A DNA stretch of 64,000 nt from Nostoc edaphicum CCNP1411 (GCF_014023275.1 NZ_CP054698.1:1426001-1490000), one strand, 5' to 3'. Counted from the stretch's first letter, positions 9,957 through 18,881 are shown. Notes: generated by a model not told the origin, from the sequence alone. Numbers and translations: made by a program.

Positions 9957-10066
9957 AAACCAATACGGTTCAGTTAAGGGCTAAGTGTACAAAATTGTGG
10001 GTTTTCGAGATGCGATAAATCGCCGTCTCTACAAGTGTTTTGGTCTTATCTGAACTGTATTGGTTT
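9957..10066. mobile_element. 110-bp MITE with 22-bp imperfect inverted ends
   Basis: The left end 9957-9978 (AAACCAATACGGTTCAGTTA..) and right end 10045-10066 are inverted copies matching at 20 of 22 positions. The core has a second palindrome, GAGATGCGAT..ATCGCCGTCTC, related to the GAGACGCGAT repeats common in Nostoc spacers (another copy is near 29284). There is no coding capacity. It is probably mobilised in trans by a transposase using CCAATAC-type ends. Confidence 0.7.
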
Positions 10067-10092
10067 ATAGGATTACTAAATTGATGTTATTG

Positions 10093-11091
10093 CTATCTAG
10101 TAGCTTTCGCTTGAAACATCAAATATGTCCCTCCAAGACCTTCCACAATTGTGCGTGTATTGGCAATCATCATTTTTTGATAAGTGTCCCCGTCGCTTCC
10201 TGCTTCTCCAAGTCCCTCAGAATACAGGTTTCTGTTAGAAACTTTCACTTCAGCTTCTGTGGCTACAGATTCAATCAAATTAGGATTAATTTCTACCTTA
10301 GCAAAAACTGTTGGTACTCTAGCCCGTTTAATATTTGTAGCTAAATTTTTGACTCGTGCGGCTGTCAGTTTTTCGTTAGTACTAATACTTTGTAATCCCC
10401 CTGCTAATGGAATACCGTATGCTTTGGCGTAATAACCCAGTCCATCATAGGTTGTAACTAACTTGCGTTGTTTGGCAGGAATACTGGCAATTCTTGACTT
10501 AATCCAGCTATCTAGTTGAGTGAGTTCATTGGTAATTTTTTTGGTATTGCTAGTATAAGCCTCTGCATCACTAGATTCTAATTTTCTCAAGTTACTATTA
10601 ATTACCTCCACCATTTTGATAGCACTTTTGGCATTGTGCCAAAGATGAGGATCTGTGACAGTCTTAGAGGCTGTCTGAAGTTTTTGTGGCTTAGGCACTG
10701 CCAGTTGACCAACGGCTATTTTTGGTGCAGGGTTTTTAGTCGCTTTAATTAATTTGATCAGATTTGGTTCAAAATTATAACCAGTATAAAGAATAAGATT
10801 AGCTTGCTCAATGGCTTTACGATCTTCCGGTTTTGGTTTATAAAATTTGGGGTTGGCAGCAGGAGGAATTAAGCAGGTGAGGTTAACTGTATTTCCGGCA
10901 ACCTGTCTGGTCAAGTCACATAGTACGCTTGTAGTCGCTACGACTTGAGGAAGATTCTCGTCTACCTGGGTGGTAGTCTGAGTGAATGTGGTTCTTGCAG
11001 CTTGATTTCCACACCCAACAAATCCAATTGTCAAAGTAACAAAAATAGCTCGGAAGAAATTATTCAATGGTGATTTTTTTGACATCCTCAA
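10093..11091 (-). CDS. ZnuA/TroA-like metal-binding lipoprotein (ABC importer SBP)
   Basis: 332 residues. A lipoprotein signal ends in IGFVGC with C27 as the lipid-attached Cys. The rest is a cluster A-I (SBP_bac_9) solute-binding fold: VVATTSVLCDLTRQVAGN, PKPEDRKAIEQANLILYTGYNFEP, DPHLWHNA, and the NLYSEGLGEAGSDGDTY loop. Family members bind Zn or Mn with H/H/H(E)/D. Here only H149 (DPHLW) is clear: the first His position appears to be K82 (NPKFY), the third Y215 (TTYDGLGYY), and the last Asp E292. The gene is alone, with no permease or ATPase gene beside it. A Zur-type palindrome lies just upstream. The lipoprotein and fold calls are firm; binding of Zn is doubtful. Confidence 0.85.
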   Translation of the reverse strand: MRMSKKSPLNNFFRAIFVTLTIGFVGCGNQAARTTFTQTTTQVDENLPQVVATTSVLCDLTRQVAGNTVNLTCLIPPAANPKFYKPKPEDRKAIEQANLILYTGYNFEPNLIKLIKATKNPAPKIAVGQLAVPKPQKLQTASKTVTDPHLWHNAKSAIKMVEVINSNLRKLESSDAEAYTSNTKKITNELTQLDSWIKSRIASIPAKQRKLVTTYDGLGYYAKAYGIPLAGGLQSISTNEKLTAARVKNLATNIKRARVPTVFAKVEINPNLIESVATEAEVKVSNRNLYSEGLGEAGSDGDTYQKMMIANTRTIVEGLGGTYLMFQAKATR

Positions 11092-11114
11092 CTCCTACTG
11101 GATGTATAAAAAAA

Positions 11115-11127
11115 GATAATCATTATC
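11115..11127 (-). promoter_or_regulatory. Zur/Fur-type operator before the ZnuA-like gene
   Basis: GATAATCATTATC is a perfect 13-bp palindrome 23 bp upstream of the start codon at 11091. It fits the cyanobacterial Zur consensus as I remember it (TGATAAT-N-ATTATCA), missing only the outermost base on each side. Repression when zinc is plentiful is the expected effect. Confidence 0.7.
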
Positions 11128-11757
11128 GGTAAAGTATTAGTGAAATAGCAAGAGGAAGTCTTCAGCAGGGAAGAGGTTAAGGGGAGACAGGTAAGCCTTC
11201 GGCTGAGAAAAGGGTAAAGCTTAAGGGAGGAGGAATTAATAGACTCTCTCTTTTCCCTTTTCCTCAGCCCACACCCAGCAATTTTTGGTTGGTGAACCAT
11301 TAGTGAGGTTTTTACAGGCAAAATATTTAGTTAACTTCACGCAATAGGCTGGAAAACTGGTAGAGGTAGGAGCACAATAATAAAGACGATGCTGGTAAGC
11401 CTTCAAGGAGTGTAGTGTAGTTATCACCGTCTGTTGAAGGGGCTATACCATTGTGCTTACACACCACAAAGATCGCAAATTGAATAGGGTTATCAGGCTA
11501 AGGAGTGGGACGTAGTAATGATGAGGCTTATTGAGCATACGGGTTGATTTCGCAAACCGAGTCGTGAATCTAAAGTAATTGTAGCTGTGGTTTTGCGAGG
11601 TGTGGACATATAGTTGTTGCAAAATTGGCAAATTGGCGTTTTTTTAGCCATCAGCCTTTGTTACACTAAATTTTCACCATCTAGTTTCTTAATCATTAAA
11701 TAAGAGCCAAATAAAGTATATATAACAATTCCTCAAAGCTAATATTGAAGATAAACA
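11128..11757. other. Non-coding spacer between divergent genes
   Basis: About 630 bp without a credible gene. It would hold upstream promoter elements of the ZnuA-like gene and of the small protein at 11758. I see no repeat family or terminator I can defend. Confidence 0.35.
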
Positions 11758-12093
11758 ATGGTAATTTTAGTTGTCATAATTAACACCCTCATTTCGATGA
11801 CACTACTGTATGTGGCTTGGCGGGTGTGGCAACTCAAGCAGCAGTTAGCATACATAGCAGATAGATTAACCGCCTATGAAAGTTGTACCCATACAGCACT
11901 GAATAAAGCACCCGAAAATATTTATCTCAGTCAGCAGAATATCCATAACTTACGGCAGAGAAATCAAGCGCTACAAATACAAATTCAACAAGTGCGGCAA
12001 ATTATCAGTCTACTTTTGCTAGGAAAGCAAATCTGGCAGCGTTATTTTCCGAAGCTAGAGTTAATAACCGGGAAAAAAACAGTTGCAAAATGA
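11758..12093 (+). CDS. Small membrane-anchored coiled-coil protein, unknown
   Basis: 111 residues. One hydrophobic helix spans residues ~2-23 (VILVVIINTLISMTLLYVAW), followed by a Gln-rich coiled coil (residues ~25-85) and a basic tail. I do not recognise a named domain. The topology (N-terminal anchor, soluble coiled coil) resembles the neighbouring YtxH-like and DUF948-like proteins, so they may share an envelope-related role; this is inference. Upstream AT-rich sequence probably carries the promoter. Confidence 0.7.
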   Translation: MVILVVIINTLISMTLLYVAWRVWQLKQQLAYIADRLTAYESCTHTALNKAPENIYLSQQNIHNLRQRNQALQIQIQQVRQIISLLLLGKQIWQRYFPKLELITGKKTVAK

Positions 12094-12410
12094 GTTATGT
12101 CAGGTTCACATGAACATTTATAATTAGGGCTGACGAAGGACACTGAGAGAAGTCCGTAGTAAGATCCCATAGGGTGCATTAGCTTCTGGTGTAGGCATAG
12201 CCTGCCGCAGGCGTCGCTCCCCCTTCTCATACCTTACTCTTTAAGTTTGCTAGCAAGAGCGTCTCCGTCAGCAGAAGGTTACAGAACTAATGAGTAAAAG
12301 CAACATTTCTGGCTGATATTTTGTCACGATAGATTAACTGGATAAAACCGGTTGAGTCTTGCAAGGGGAGACAACCCACCTAAAATGGGTGTAAGGAGAG
12401 AAATAACAAG
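12094..12410. other. Spacer with Nostoc-type repeat
   Basis: It contains GTAGGCATAGCCTGCCGCAG (12191-12210), a relative of the GCGTAGGCGTAGCCC repeats found elsewhere in this window. The last part, with AAGGAGAG at 12391-12398, precedes the YtxH-like gene. Confidence 0.4.
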
Positions 12411-12761
12411 ATGTCTAATAACCGTTCTGGAGTATTTATTGGCGGTTTGATGCTGGGGGCTACTATCGGTGCTTTGACCGGTTTGCTTGCCGCTCCACGC
12501 ACAGGGCGCGAAACGCGTAAAATTTTGAAAAAATCTGCTAATGCTATCCCAGAATTGGCAGAAGATTTATCAACGAGTGTGCAAATCCAGGCAGATCGTC
12601 TTTCTGCTAGCGCACTACGAAACTGGGATGAGACTTTAGATAGATTACGGGAAGCGATCGCAGCAGGTGTAGATGCCAGTCAGCGAGAAAGCCAAGTCTT
12701 GAAGCGACAAACATCTGTTGAAGACTCAGATTCGCTTCCCCAGGAATTAGAACGCTCATAA
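12411..12761 (+). CDS. YtxH-domain protein
   Basis: 116 residues. The N-terminus FIGGLMLGATIGALTGLLAAPRTGRETRKILKK is the YtxH signature: a Gly-rich membrane helix followed by an LLxAPxxGxETR motif. The remainder is an amphipathic helix region. YtxH proteins are small stress-linked membrane proteins of unknown mechanism. AAGGAGAG lies 12 nt before the ATG. The gene is followed after 11 bp by the DUF948-like gene, so the two are likely co-transcribed. Confidence 0.85.
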   Translation: MSNNRSGVFIGGLMLGATIGALTGLLAAPRTGRETRKILKKSANAIPELAEDLSTSVQIQADRLSASALRNWDETLDRLREAIAAGVDASQRESQVLKRQTSVEDSDSLPQELERS

Positions 12762-12772
12762 ATGATACAACC

Positions 12773-13312
12773 GTGATTGAACCCCTGTTTTGGTTGGGAC
12801 TTTCCTTACTTTTAGTCGCCACAAGCTTGACTGCGGTTTTAGTGGCGGCAATACCGGCTTTGCAGGAGTTAGCACGCGCTGCTCGCAGTGCAGAAAAGCT
12901 ATTTGATACCCTCTCACGGGAATTACCGCCCACCCTAGAAGCCATCCGCGTAACTGGCTTAGAAATCACTGACTTAACGGATGATGTGGGCGAAGGTGTA
13001 AAAAGTGCTAGTCAAGTAGTGAAACAAGTTGACCAAAGTCTTGATAGTGCCAGAAAACAGGCTCAAAATCTGCAAGTAGGTACACGTACTATTTTTGTTG
13101 GCGTGAAAGCTGCTTGGAGAAATTTCACGCGCCAAAAAGCTGCGAGGCGAACAGGCGATCGCTTATCAAGCAATGAAAAACCACCACTAACGTTGCGAGA
13201 ACGAGAAGTGCCCAGGCAAGAAAATCGCCGGATAAACACAGAAGTGTACCGTGCTAATGACGGTTATAACGACGCTGTTAGCTGGGAAACCAATTTCGAT
13301 GATAAAGATTGA
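12773..13312 (+). CDS. DUF948-like membrane protein
   Basis: 179 residues starting with GTG 12773; the ATG at 12762 runs into a stop after four codons and is not the start. A single N-terminal helix (~4-30, FWLGLSLLLVATSLTAVLVAAIPAL) precedes a long helical region (residues ~32-110) with the pattern seen in DUF948 proteins, then a basic, disordered tail. It is 11 bp from the YtxH gene; the two families often sit together in bacteria. Role unknown, probably envelope or stress. Confidence 0.8.
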   Translation: MIEPLFWLGLSLLLVATSLTAVLVAAIPALQELARAARSAEKLFDTLSRELPPTLEAIRVTGLEITDLTDDVGEGVKSASQVVKQVDQSLDSARKQAQNLQVGTRTIFVGVKAAWRNFTRQKAARRTGDRLSSNEKPPLTLREREVPRQENRRINTEVYRANDGYNDAVSWETNFDDKD

Positions 13313-13500
13313 ATTAGGGGATGGGGCATGGGGCATTGGTTATTCTCCTTGTTCCCTCATCTTCCCCACTCCCCAAAAACCCTTTGCTTTGATCCCCTAG
13401 ATTAGAGTAAAGTAAACAAGTGTAAAGAACTATCATTTTTCTAGTACTCTTTTAAAACAACCTGTTCGCTTTTACCGTTGATATTTGTATAAAAACGTCC

Positions 13501-14310
13501 ATGCAATCTTGTTTTTGGCGACGAATTCTCGTATCTATTGCAATATTTTTCCTGGCTGGGTCAATTTGGGTCATGCATTCTCCCCCAGCACTGGCTTATG
13601 ACAATCCTGAGTTACTTCCTAACACCTTTACGCCAGTTGTAGACTTAGCTAAATCTCTGCCTGTGCTGCAAGAAGAAAAGCTTGTCAAAGATTTAGAGCA
13701 GTTTGAAGCCGATACGGGCTGGAAACTGCGAGTATTGACTCAGTACGATCGCACCCCAGGTCGCGCAGTTATAAAATATTGGGGCTTGGATGACAAAAGT
13801 ATTTTACTAGTTGCCGATTCTCGTGGCGGTAACATTCTCAGTTTTAGTGTCGGCGATGCTGTTTATAAGCTTTTACCACGGACTTTCTGGATAGAATTGC
13901 AAACCCGTTTTGGTAATTTGTACTTTGTCCGCGAACAAGGCGAAGACCAAGCCATTCTGCAAGCTTTAGAATCGGTTAAAGGCTGTTTAATTAAGGGTGG
14001 TTGCAATGTTGTCCCCGGACTGCCACGAGAACAGTGGATTCTCACCTTGATTACCTCAGTTATTGGTGGGGTGATTTGTGGATTTGCAGCTCAACCCCGC
14101 GAGAAAGGACAAGTTTTTGCTTGGCAATGGGCTTTAATTTTCTCACCTTTGTGGGGAATCTTGTTTATTGCCTTTGGCATTGGGCCAGTGGTGACACGCA
14201 CAAGTGACTGGTTACCTCTAGTTCGCAATATCTCTGGGTTTCTCATTGGCGTCTTGGTTGCCTACTTATCTCCTATTTTCAGTCGGCCTTCTTCCAGTAA
14301 TGAGTTATGA
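13501..14310 (+). CDS. TPM-domain protein, exported and membrane-anchored
   Basis: 269 residues. A signal peptide ends near the ALAYDNPELLP region (~residue 32). The TPM domain (~45-160) includes LEQFEADTGWKLRVLTQYDRTPGR and the DKSILLVADSRGGNILSFSVGDAVY segment. Two or three hydrophobic segments follow (~180-265), giving a C-terminal membrane anchor. TPM proteins in plastids and cyanobacteria (TLP18.3 type) are linked to photosystem II repair or thylakoid upkeep; other members are unassigned. It stands alone, 188 bp after the DUF948-like gene. Confidence 0.8.
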   Translation: MQSCFWRRILVSIAIFFLAGSIWVMHSPPALAYDNPELLPNTFTPVVDLAKSLPVLQEEKLVKDLEQFEADTGWKLRVLTQYDRTPGRAVIKYWGLDDKSILLVADSRGGNILSFSVGDAVYKLLPRTFWIELQTRFGNLYFVREQGEDQAILQALESVKGCLIKGGCNVVPGLPREQWILTLITSVIGGVICGFAAQPREKGQVFAWQWALIFSPLWGILFIAFGIGPVVTRTSDWLPLVRNISGFLIGVLVAYLSPIFSRPSSSNEL

Positions 14311-14407
14311 GTGAGCAGTTAGGAGTTTTTAATTAACTTATAACTCCTAACTCTTAACTCTCTGAAGCTGATAAGCTGAAAGCTAATATTTGAGAAGCTC
14401 AACAAAA

Positions 14408-15037
14408 ATGGAATGGCACGTAACTGATGCTCAAAGTTTAGCAATTATTGATAGTGAAATTGGTGATCATGTCTTTTCACCCGCAGAGTATGAGATTGTG
14501 CGTCGGGTAATCTATGCCACGGCTGACTTTGAGTATAAGTCTTTGATTCGCTTTTCTGAGCGTGCCTTGCAAGCTGGAGCCGCAGCACTAGCCGCGCGTA
14601 CCACGATTGTGGTAGATGTGCCGATGGTACAAGTAGGTATTGCATCTGATATTCAAAACACCTTTGCTAATCCGCTGTATTGCAGCATGGAAGCTTTAAC
14701 ACGCCCCCAAAAAGAAAAAACTCGCGCAGCATGGGGAATAGAAACCTTAGCAAAGCGTTATCCAGAGGGTATTTTTGTGGTGGGTCAAGCACAAACGGCA
14801 CTGACTGCACTGGTAGATTTAATTGAAGCTGAGGAAATTAGACCTGCTTTAATAATTGCGACTCCAGTCGGATTTGCAAATGCTGATGAAGCTAAGGAGC
14901 GTTTACAAGACTCTCTAGTGCCTCATATTACAATTGACAGTCGCAAAGGGAATGCAGTTGTAGCAGCTGCGATCGTTGATGGATTGGTAGACTTGGCTTG
15001 GCAAGCCTATGGACAAGATGGAAATCGGGGAAGCTAG
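14408..15037 (+). CDS. cobH: Precorrin-8X methylmutase (CobH/CbiC)
   Basis: 209 residues from ATG 14408 (the frame is open to a TTG at 14390). It matches CobH/CbiC: EYEIVRRVIYATADFEYKSLIRFS, the FPEGIFVVGQAQTAL-type segment (here YPEGIFVVGQAQTALTAL) and the PVGFANADEAKERL segment. The enzyme moves the C11 methyl to C12 to give hydrogenobyrinate/cobyrinate in the cobalamin pathway. The catalytic His of characterised CobH (MIHA) is Tyr36 here (VIYATAD), perhaps a feature of the cyanobacterial group. No other cobalamin gene is adjacent. Confidence 0.88.
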   Translation: MEWHVTDAQSLAIIDSEIGDHVFSPAEYEIVRRVIYATADFEYKSLIRFSERALQAGAAALAARTTIVVDVPMVQVGIASDIQNTFANPLYCSMEALTRPQKEKTRAAWGIETLAKRYPEGIFVVGQAQTALTALVDLIEAEEIRPALIIATPVGFANADEAKERLQDSLVPHITIDSRKGNAVVAAAIVDGLVDLAWQAYGQDGNRGS

Positions 15038-15137
15038 TCAGGTCGGCTCAATTGTATTCTGTATCCAAAAGAGTATTCAAAATCACTGGATATCCTGATA
15101 TTTTTGTTAAGTAGTGCATATCAAGGAGCCTTTTGTT

Positions 15138-16553
15138 GTGGTAATTCAAGGTTTCAGTTTAAGCGCATATCTTGCAATTCCTGTATTATTAAGTCTTTTA
15201 GCTGAGGGAGAAAGTATAAAAGTACCTTTAGTTGAAAACGTCCATCAGATATCCACTAAGAAGGAAATGCTCCTATCCAGCCGTGAGCTAATCAGCGCTC
15301 AAGCAACACCGAAAACATACTATGTGAGTGGTGCTGGAAACGACCAAAATAGCGGACTCTCTACTTCATCCGCTTTTAGAACTATTCAAAGGGCAGCAAA
15401 TCTAACTAATCCTGGCGATACAGTATTGATTATGAATGGAGTATACACAAATTCAGCAAAGGCTGGGAGTGTAGTACATATTAAACGTTCTGGAACTGCA
15501 AAAGCATGGATTAAATATAAAGCATATCCTGGGCATTTACCAAAAATTCAGCACAATACATGGAACGGTATCTTAGTTTCAAATGGAGCTTCATATATCG
15601 AGATCAACGGGCTAGAAGTCATAGGAAACAATGCCAATATAACCCTTGATTATGCGATGAGTCAGAAAACTAACAAACTAAACCCGCTGACGAATGGAAA
15701 TTGCATCAATGTAGATGGACGAACAAATGGTCATAGCCGCCATATACGTATTGTCAATAACAAGGTACACAAGTGTGGAGGAGCAGGCATTTCAGCGATT
15801 GAATCGGACTACGTAACAATAGATAATAATGTAGTGTTCGATAATGCCTGGTACAGCGTTTATGGTTGCAGTGGCATTTCGATGTTGAACAATTGGAATT
15901 CTGACAACAACCGGGGATACAAGATGTTTGTTACCAACAACAAGTCTTACAACAATCGTATGTATATCCCTTGGATTGCAGTTGGAAAGATCACAGACGG
16001 TAATGGCATTATTATCGATAGTACAAGAAATGATCAGAATAACTCAAAATTGGGTGCATATAAAGGATACACTTTAGTTCAAAACAATCTTACATTTAAT
16101 AATGGTGGATCAGGTATTCATGCATTTTTGAGTGAGCATGTTGATATTGTCAATAACACAGCTGTTTTAAATAATCAAAGTCCAGAAATTAATGGCGGGC
16201 AAATATTTGCTCATACGTCATCTGATGTCAGAATTCTTAGGAACATTCTCTATGCTTTTCCAGGAAAACAGGTTAATAATAATACTAAAAATACAAATGT
16301 TGTTTATGATTATAATATCTACATCAATAGTTCTAAGGTAAGTGTTAAGGGCCCTCGTGATATTGTTGCAGACTCACAATTTTTAAGTAAGTATCCTACT
16401 CTAGAAAAAATCTCTGGCGATTGGAAGTTGCGGCTAGATAAACAAAATCCACCAAAGCGGACTTATGTAGAACCTCAGTCGGCAGGTTTTGTCTGTGGGA
16501 CAGTGACTTATCGCTTGCAAGGGAAACTGATAAAAGTGGGATGTTCTCGTTAG
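15138..16553 (+). CDS. Secreted right-handed beta-helix protein
   Basis: I prefer GTG 15138 (471 aa), because AAGGAG at 15123-15128 is correctly spaced; an in-frame GTG at 15114 lacks a site. The product has an N-terminal hydrophobic segment (GFSLSAYLAIPVLLSLLAEG), then the YYVSGAGNDQNSGLS motif typical of pectate-lyase/DUF1565-like beta-helix proteins. Repeated Asn-rich turns (VSNGASYIEINGLEVIGNN, HIRIVNNKVHKC, VTIDNNVVFDNA) cover ~residues 110-410. Likely an extracellular polysaccharide-acting or -binding protein; the substrate cannot be read from the sequence. It is monocistronic. Confidence 0.78.
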   Translation: MVIQGFSLSAYLAIPVLLSLLAEGESIKVPLVENVHQISTKKEMLLSSRELISAQATPKTYYVSGAGNDQNSGLSTSSAFRTIQRAANLTNPGDTVLIMNGVYTNSAKAGSVVHIKRSGTAKAWIKYKAYPGHLPKIQHNTWNGILVSNGASYIEINGLEVIGNNANITLDYAMSQKTNKLNPLTNGNCINVDGRTNGHSRHIRIVNNKVHKCGGAGISAIESDYVTIDNNVVFDNAWYSVYGCSGISMLNNWNSDNNRGYKMFVTNNKSYNNRMYIPWIAVGKITDGNGIIIDSTRNDQNNSKLGAYKGYTLVQNNLTFNNGGSGIHAFLSEHVDIVNNTAVLNNQSPEINGGQIFAHTSSDVRILRNILYAFPGKQVNNNTKNTNVVYDYNIYINSSKVSVKGPRDIVADSQFLSKYPTLEKISGDWKLRLDKQNPPKRTYVEPQSAGFVCGTVTYRLQGKLIKVGCSR

Positions 16554-16730
16554 TAATCAGCCAGTCTTGATGAAACGAGTTTCAGAGGATGTTTTAAAGT
16601 GGTTGGCTGTAATTTTAGGCACTTATTAATTCTCACAACCCCCCTTAAAAAGGCTACGGTATGTACACAAGTCTGAAATAGCTGATTAACGAAGGTTTTA
16701 TCCCACCCTAACCCTCCCCTTGCAAAGGGG

Positions 16731-16951
16731 CTACGGTGTACACACAAGTTGAAAAAAGATCAATTTCTCATTGTTCTTTCGTTTATCTCGTTTTATCTCG
16801 TTCCTATGCAGAGCATAGGAATGCCTGTTTAGAGGCTCTGCCTCTAGTCAAATATTGAGTCAGAGACTCAATGAATGCATTCCCAGTCGGAGACTGGGAA
16901 CGAGGAAATGCTTATCAAGCTAGGTTTTTAGGACTTGTGTGTACACCGTAG
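16731..16951. mobile_element. 221-bp MITE, perfect 19-bp TIRs, 11-bp TSD
   Basis: CTACGGTGTACACACAAGT (16731-16749) is repeated exactly in inverse at 16933-16951. The flanks TTGCAAAGGGG at 16720-16730 and 16952-16962 are an exact 11-bp target duplication. There is no coding capacity. The interior carries a four-hairpin repeat element (16797-16904). IS4-type transposases commonly make 10-12-bp duplications, so one may be the mobiliser (inference). Confidence 0.85.
16797..16904. repeat. Four-hairpin repeat element, copy A
   Basis: Bounded by CTCGTTCC and GGAACGAG. The four stems, each with a 3-nt loop, are 16801-16821 (9 bp), 16831-16845 (6 bp), 16855-16871 (7 bp) and 16880-16900 (9 bp). Related copies lie at 45209, 52030 and 52231. 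Confidence 0.8.
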
Positions 16952-17104
16952 TTGCAAAGGGGAGGGAATTGGATTTATTGTTTCCCTCCTTTCCAAGGGA
17001 GACTTGTAGTTAAGAACAAACTACTAAAAGGCCTACAATAGGCAGCTGGTTAATTAGTGTAGGTATGTTTCTTGCGCGTGTCTGCAAGAGAAGCCTATGC
17101 TTCA

Positions 17105-17791
17105 TTAATCCTCTACTCTACGACGCCGCCGACGCGGCTTTTGTTGTTTGTCTTCACGCAAGCGCCGACCGACTTCGTTAAAGAAATCCCGCCGCAGATA
17201 AGGATAATCGCTTACCCACAAGTTACTATTGGGAAAGTATATATCGCTGAATTCTTCAATGCTGCTTAAATCTGGGCGATTTGACATTACTACCATTTCT
17301 GCAATTTGACCACGAGTAATAACTTTGTGAGCAGAACGTAATGGTGCTACAAACTCAACGCTAAATCCTGTGTCATCTCCTATCTCTAAATTTATTTGTT
17401 TTTCTCGGTTTTCTATAATTACCAATTCGCCTTTGTTGTTGACTGTTTCGGTTTTACCCATCAACTGGTCTGTAATCCACCAATCTAAGACTCGACCACG
17501 GAAAAAGCCGCCATACTTATAACGGCGGCATTGTAAATTCCGCATACTTGCTTGAAACACTGGATACCACAGCCAAAAAAATGCGCTAATTATCCCTAGC
17601 ACAAATACTATTGAAGCAAACTCAAGCTTGAAAACGACTGTTACAAGCAAAATAACAACTACCGCAACTACAGAAATTAACAGCCGTTGCAAAAAATTTG
17701 AGAACTTCCCCCAGTAGTACTTGTACTGCAAACCAGTGGCAATTAGGGGGACAACTTGTTCAAATTTCTGGCGAGTCAGTGGTACTAACAT
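17105..17791 (-). CDS. Conserved membrane protein, unknown function
   Basis: 228 residues. Two membrane helices lie at ~35-80 (LLISVVAVVVILLVTVVF and ASIVFVLGIISAFFWLWY), preceded by a short cytoplasmic segment. The following soluble domain has no motif I can name. The C-terminus is polybasic (six Arg in a row before VED). It is 39 bp downstream of dapB on the same strand and could be co-transcribed with it. I do not recognise the family beyond a general cyanobacterial look. Confidence 0.7.
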   Translation of the reverse strand: MLVPLTRQKFEQVVPLIATGLQYKYYWGKFSNFLQRLLISVVAVVVILLVTVVFKLEFASIVFVLGIISAFFWLWYPVFQASMRNLQCRRYKYGGFFRGRVLDWWITDQLMGKTETVNNKGELVIIENREKQINLEIGDDTGFSVEFVAPLRSAHKVITRGQIAEMVVMSNRPDLSSIEEFSDIYFPNSNLWVSDYPYLRRDFFNEVGRRLREDKQQKPRRRRRRVED

Positions 17792-17830
17792 GAGTGCTGA
17801 GTAATGAATGCTGAATAATGTATTTAAAGT

Positions 17831-18667
17831 TTAAAGTATCTTTTCTAATCCATATACTAACGACTTTAGCGCTAAGACTTTGCGAATCGCTAGTAGCACT
17901 CCTGGCATATAGCAAGCGCGATCGCTCGTATCATGTCGTAAAGTATAAATCTGTCCTGCTGCGCCAAAAATAACTTCCTGGTGGGCAATCAATCCCGGCA
18001 AGCGCACGCTATGAATTCTAATCCCTTCGTCTGCTACACTGCCCCTAGCTCCTGGTAATTTCTCCGTTTCTTCTACAAGAGCAGGGTTGAAAGTTTTACC
18101 CAATTCTCCTAATAACTGCGCCGTTTGAATGGCAGTACCACTGGGAGCATCAGCTTTTTGGTTGTGATGCAGTTCGATAATTTCTACATGGTCAAAATAC
18201 TTTGAGGCTGCGATCGCAGCTTGTTGCAACAGTACCATCCCAATGGAAAAATTAGGAATAATTAGGCAACCAGTGCTAGCTTTGTCGGCAAAGTCTGCCA
18301 AGTCTTGAATTTGTTCTGGACTTAACCCAGTAGTGCCAACTACAGGACGAATACCGTAAGCGATCGCACTGCGAATATTGTCATAAACTGAATCGGGATG
18401 AGTAAAGTCTACAATCACCCCTGGAGGAGACTGTCTGTCGCCAGCTACATACCCCAACATTGGTTCTAATTGATTAGTAATTGGCACTTCCAGCGGTTCG
18501 CTTAAACCCGCCAATTCTCCAGCATCTTTATCTTGATGTTCCAAACTGTGGTCAATTGCACCCACTAGGTTTAAGTCAGGCGCTTGCGCCACCGCCTTAA
18601 TCACTTCACGGCCCATTTTGCCAGCAGCGCCGTTGACAATAACCGGGATAGGAGCTTGATTCGTCAT
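17831..18667 (-). CDS. dapB: 4-hydroxy-tetrahydrodipicolinate reductase
   Basis: 278 residues, slightly longer than the enterobacterial enzyme. The NAD(P)H-binding loop is [11 protein letters not shown] (residues 12-21), and [10 protein letters not shown] and VVGTTGLS follow. The catalytic/substrate block is [18 protein letters not shown], in which His-His and the SGTA Ser-Gly-Thr are conserved. It reduces hydroxy-tetrahydrodipicolinate in the diaminopimelate/lysine pathway. The start is ATG 18667, preceded by a ~750-bp spacer. The membrane-protein gene follows 39 bp later. Confidence 0.95.
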   Translation of the reverse strand: MTNQAPIPVIVNGAAGKMGREVIKAVAQAPDLNLVGAIDHSLEHQDKDAGELAGLSEPLEVPITNQLEPMLGYVAGDRQSPPGVIVDFTHPDSVYDNIRSAIAYGIRPVVGTTGLSPEQIQDLADFADKASTGCLIIPNFSIGMVLLQQAAIAASKYFDHVEIIELHHNQKADAPSGTAIQTAQLLGELGKTFNPALVEETEKLPGARGSVADEGIRIHSVRLPGLIAHQEVIFGAAGQIYTLRHDTSDRACYMPGVLLAIRKVLALKSLVYGLEKIL

Positions 18668-18816
18668 AGGTCGAGAAATACTTTTTGAGTCAACAAGGGA
18701 ATTGTAAAGACTTTCGCGATCTAGTAGCTAGCTTCTCAACGAAGAGGCAGGGGGAACGGGGCAGGGAGCAGGGGGAAATCACCCCTTCTTGCTGCTGTGT
18801 AGAGTAGCGGAACATA

Positions 18817-18881
18817 GGTCTGAATCTCCCACTTCTACTAAGTGGTTCTCGTTCAGATGGGGTCGAATTCCCATCTGAACC
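18817..18881. repeat. Double hairpin in dapB upstream spacer
   Basis: Stem 1 is CCACTT/AAGTGG (18829-18845). Stem 2 is an 11-bp perfect GTTCAGATGGG/CCCATCTGAAC (18851-18880) with an 8-nt loop. Flanking C- and G-rich runs are typical of Nostoc spacers. A tRNA-like reading was considered and rejected. Confidence 0.55.

Larger units (their letters stand above)
16654..17010. mobile_element. Older MITE interrupted by a younger one
   Basis: The left end at 16654 (CTACGGTATGTACACAAGTC) and the following CTGAAATAGCTG..TTTTA..CCACCCTAACCCTCCCC run are homologous, in reverse orientation, to the element at 29497-29642. The homology resumes after 16962 (AGGGAA.., TTGTTTCCC..) and ends near 17010. It was split by the 221-bp element at 16731-16951. 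The right end is degenerate, so the boundary is approximate. Confidence 0.6.

Noticed and set aside
8746..10066. IS4 remnant and the MITE at 9957 as one element with shared ends
   Set aside because: The CCAATAC ends near 8556 and 9960 are in direct, not inverted, orientation, so they do not bound one element.
18817..18881. tRNA-like sequence (GGTCGAATTCCC loop followed by ACCA)
   Set aside because: The arms do not give a 7-bp acceptor or a proper T-arm; the structure is two plain hairpins.
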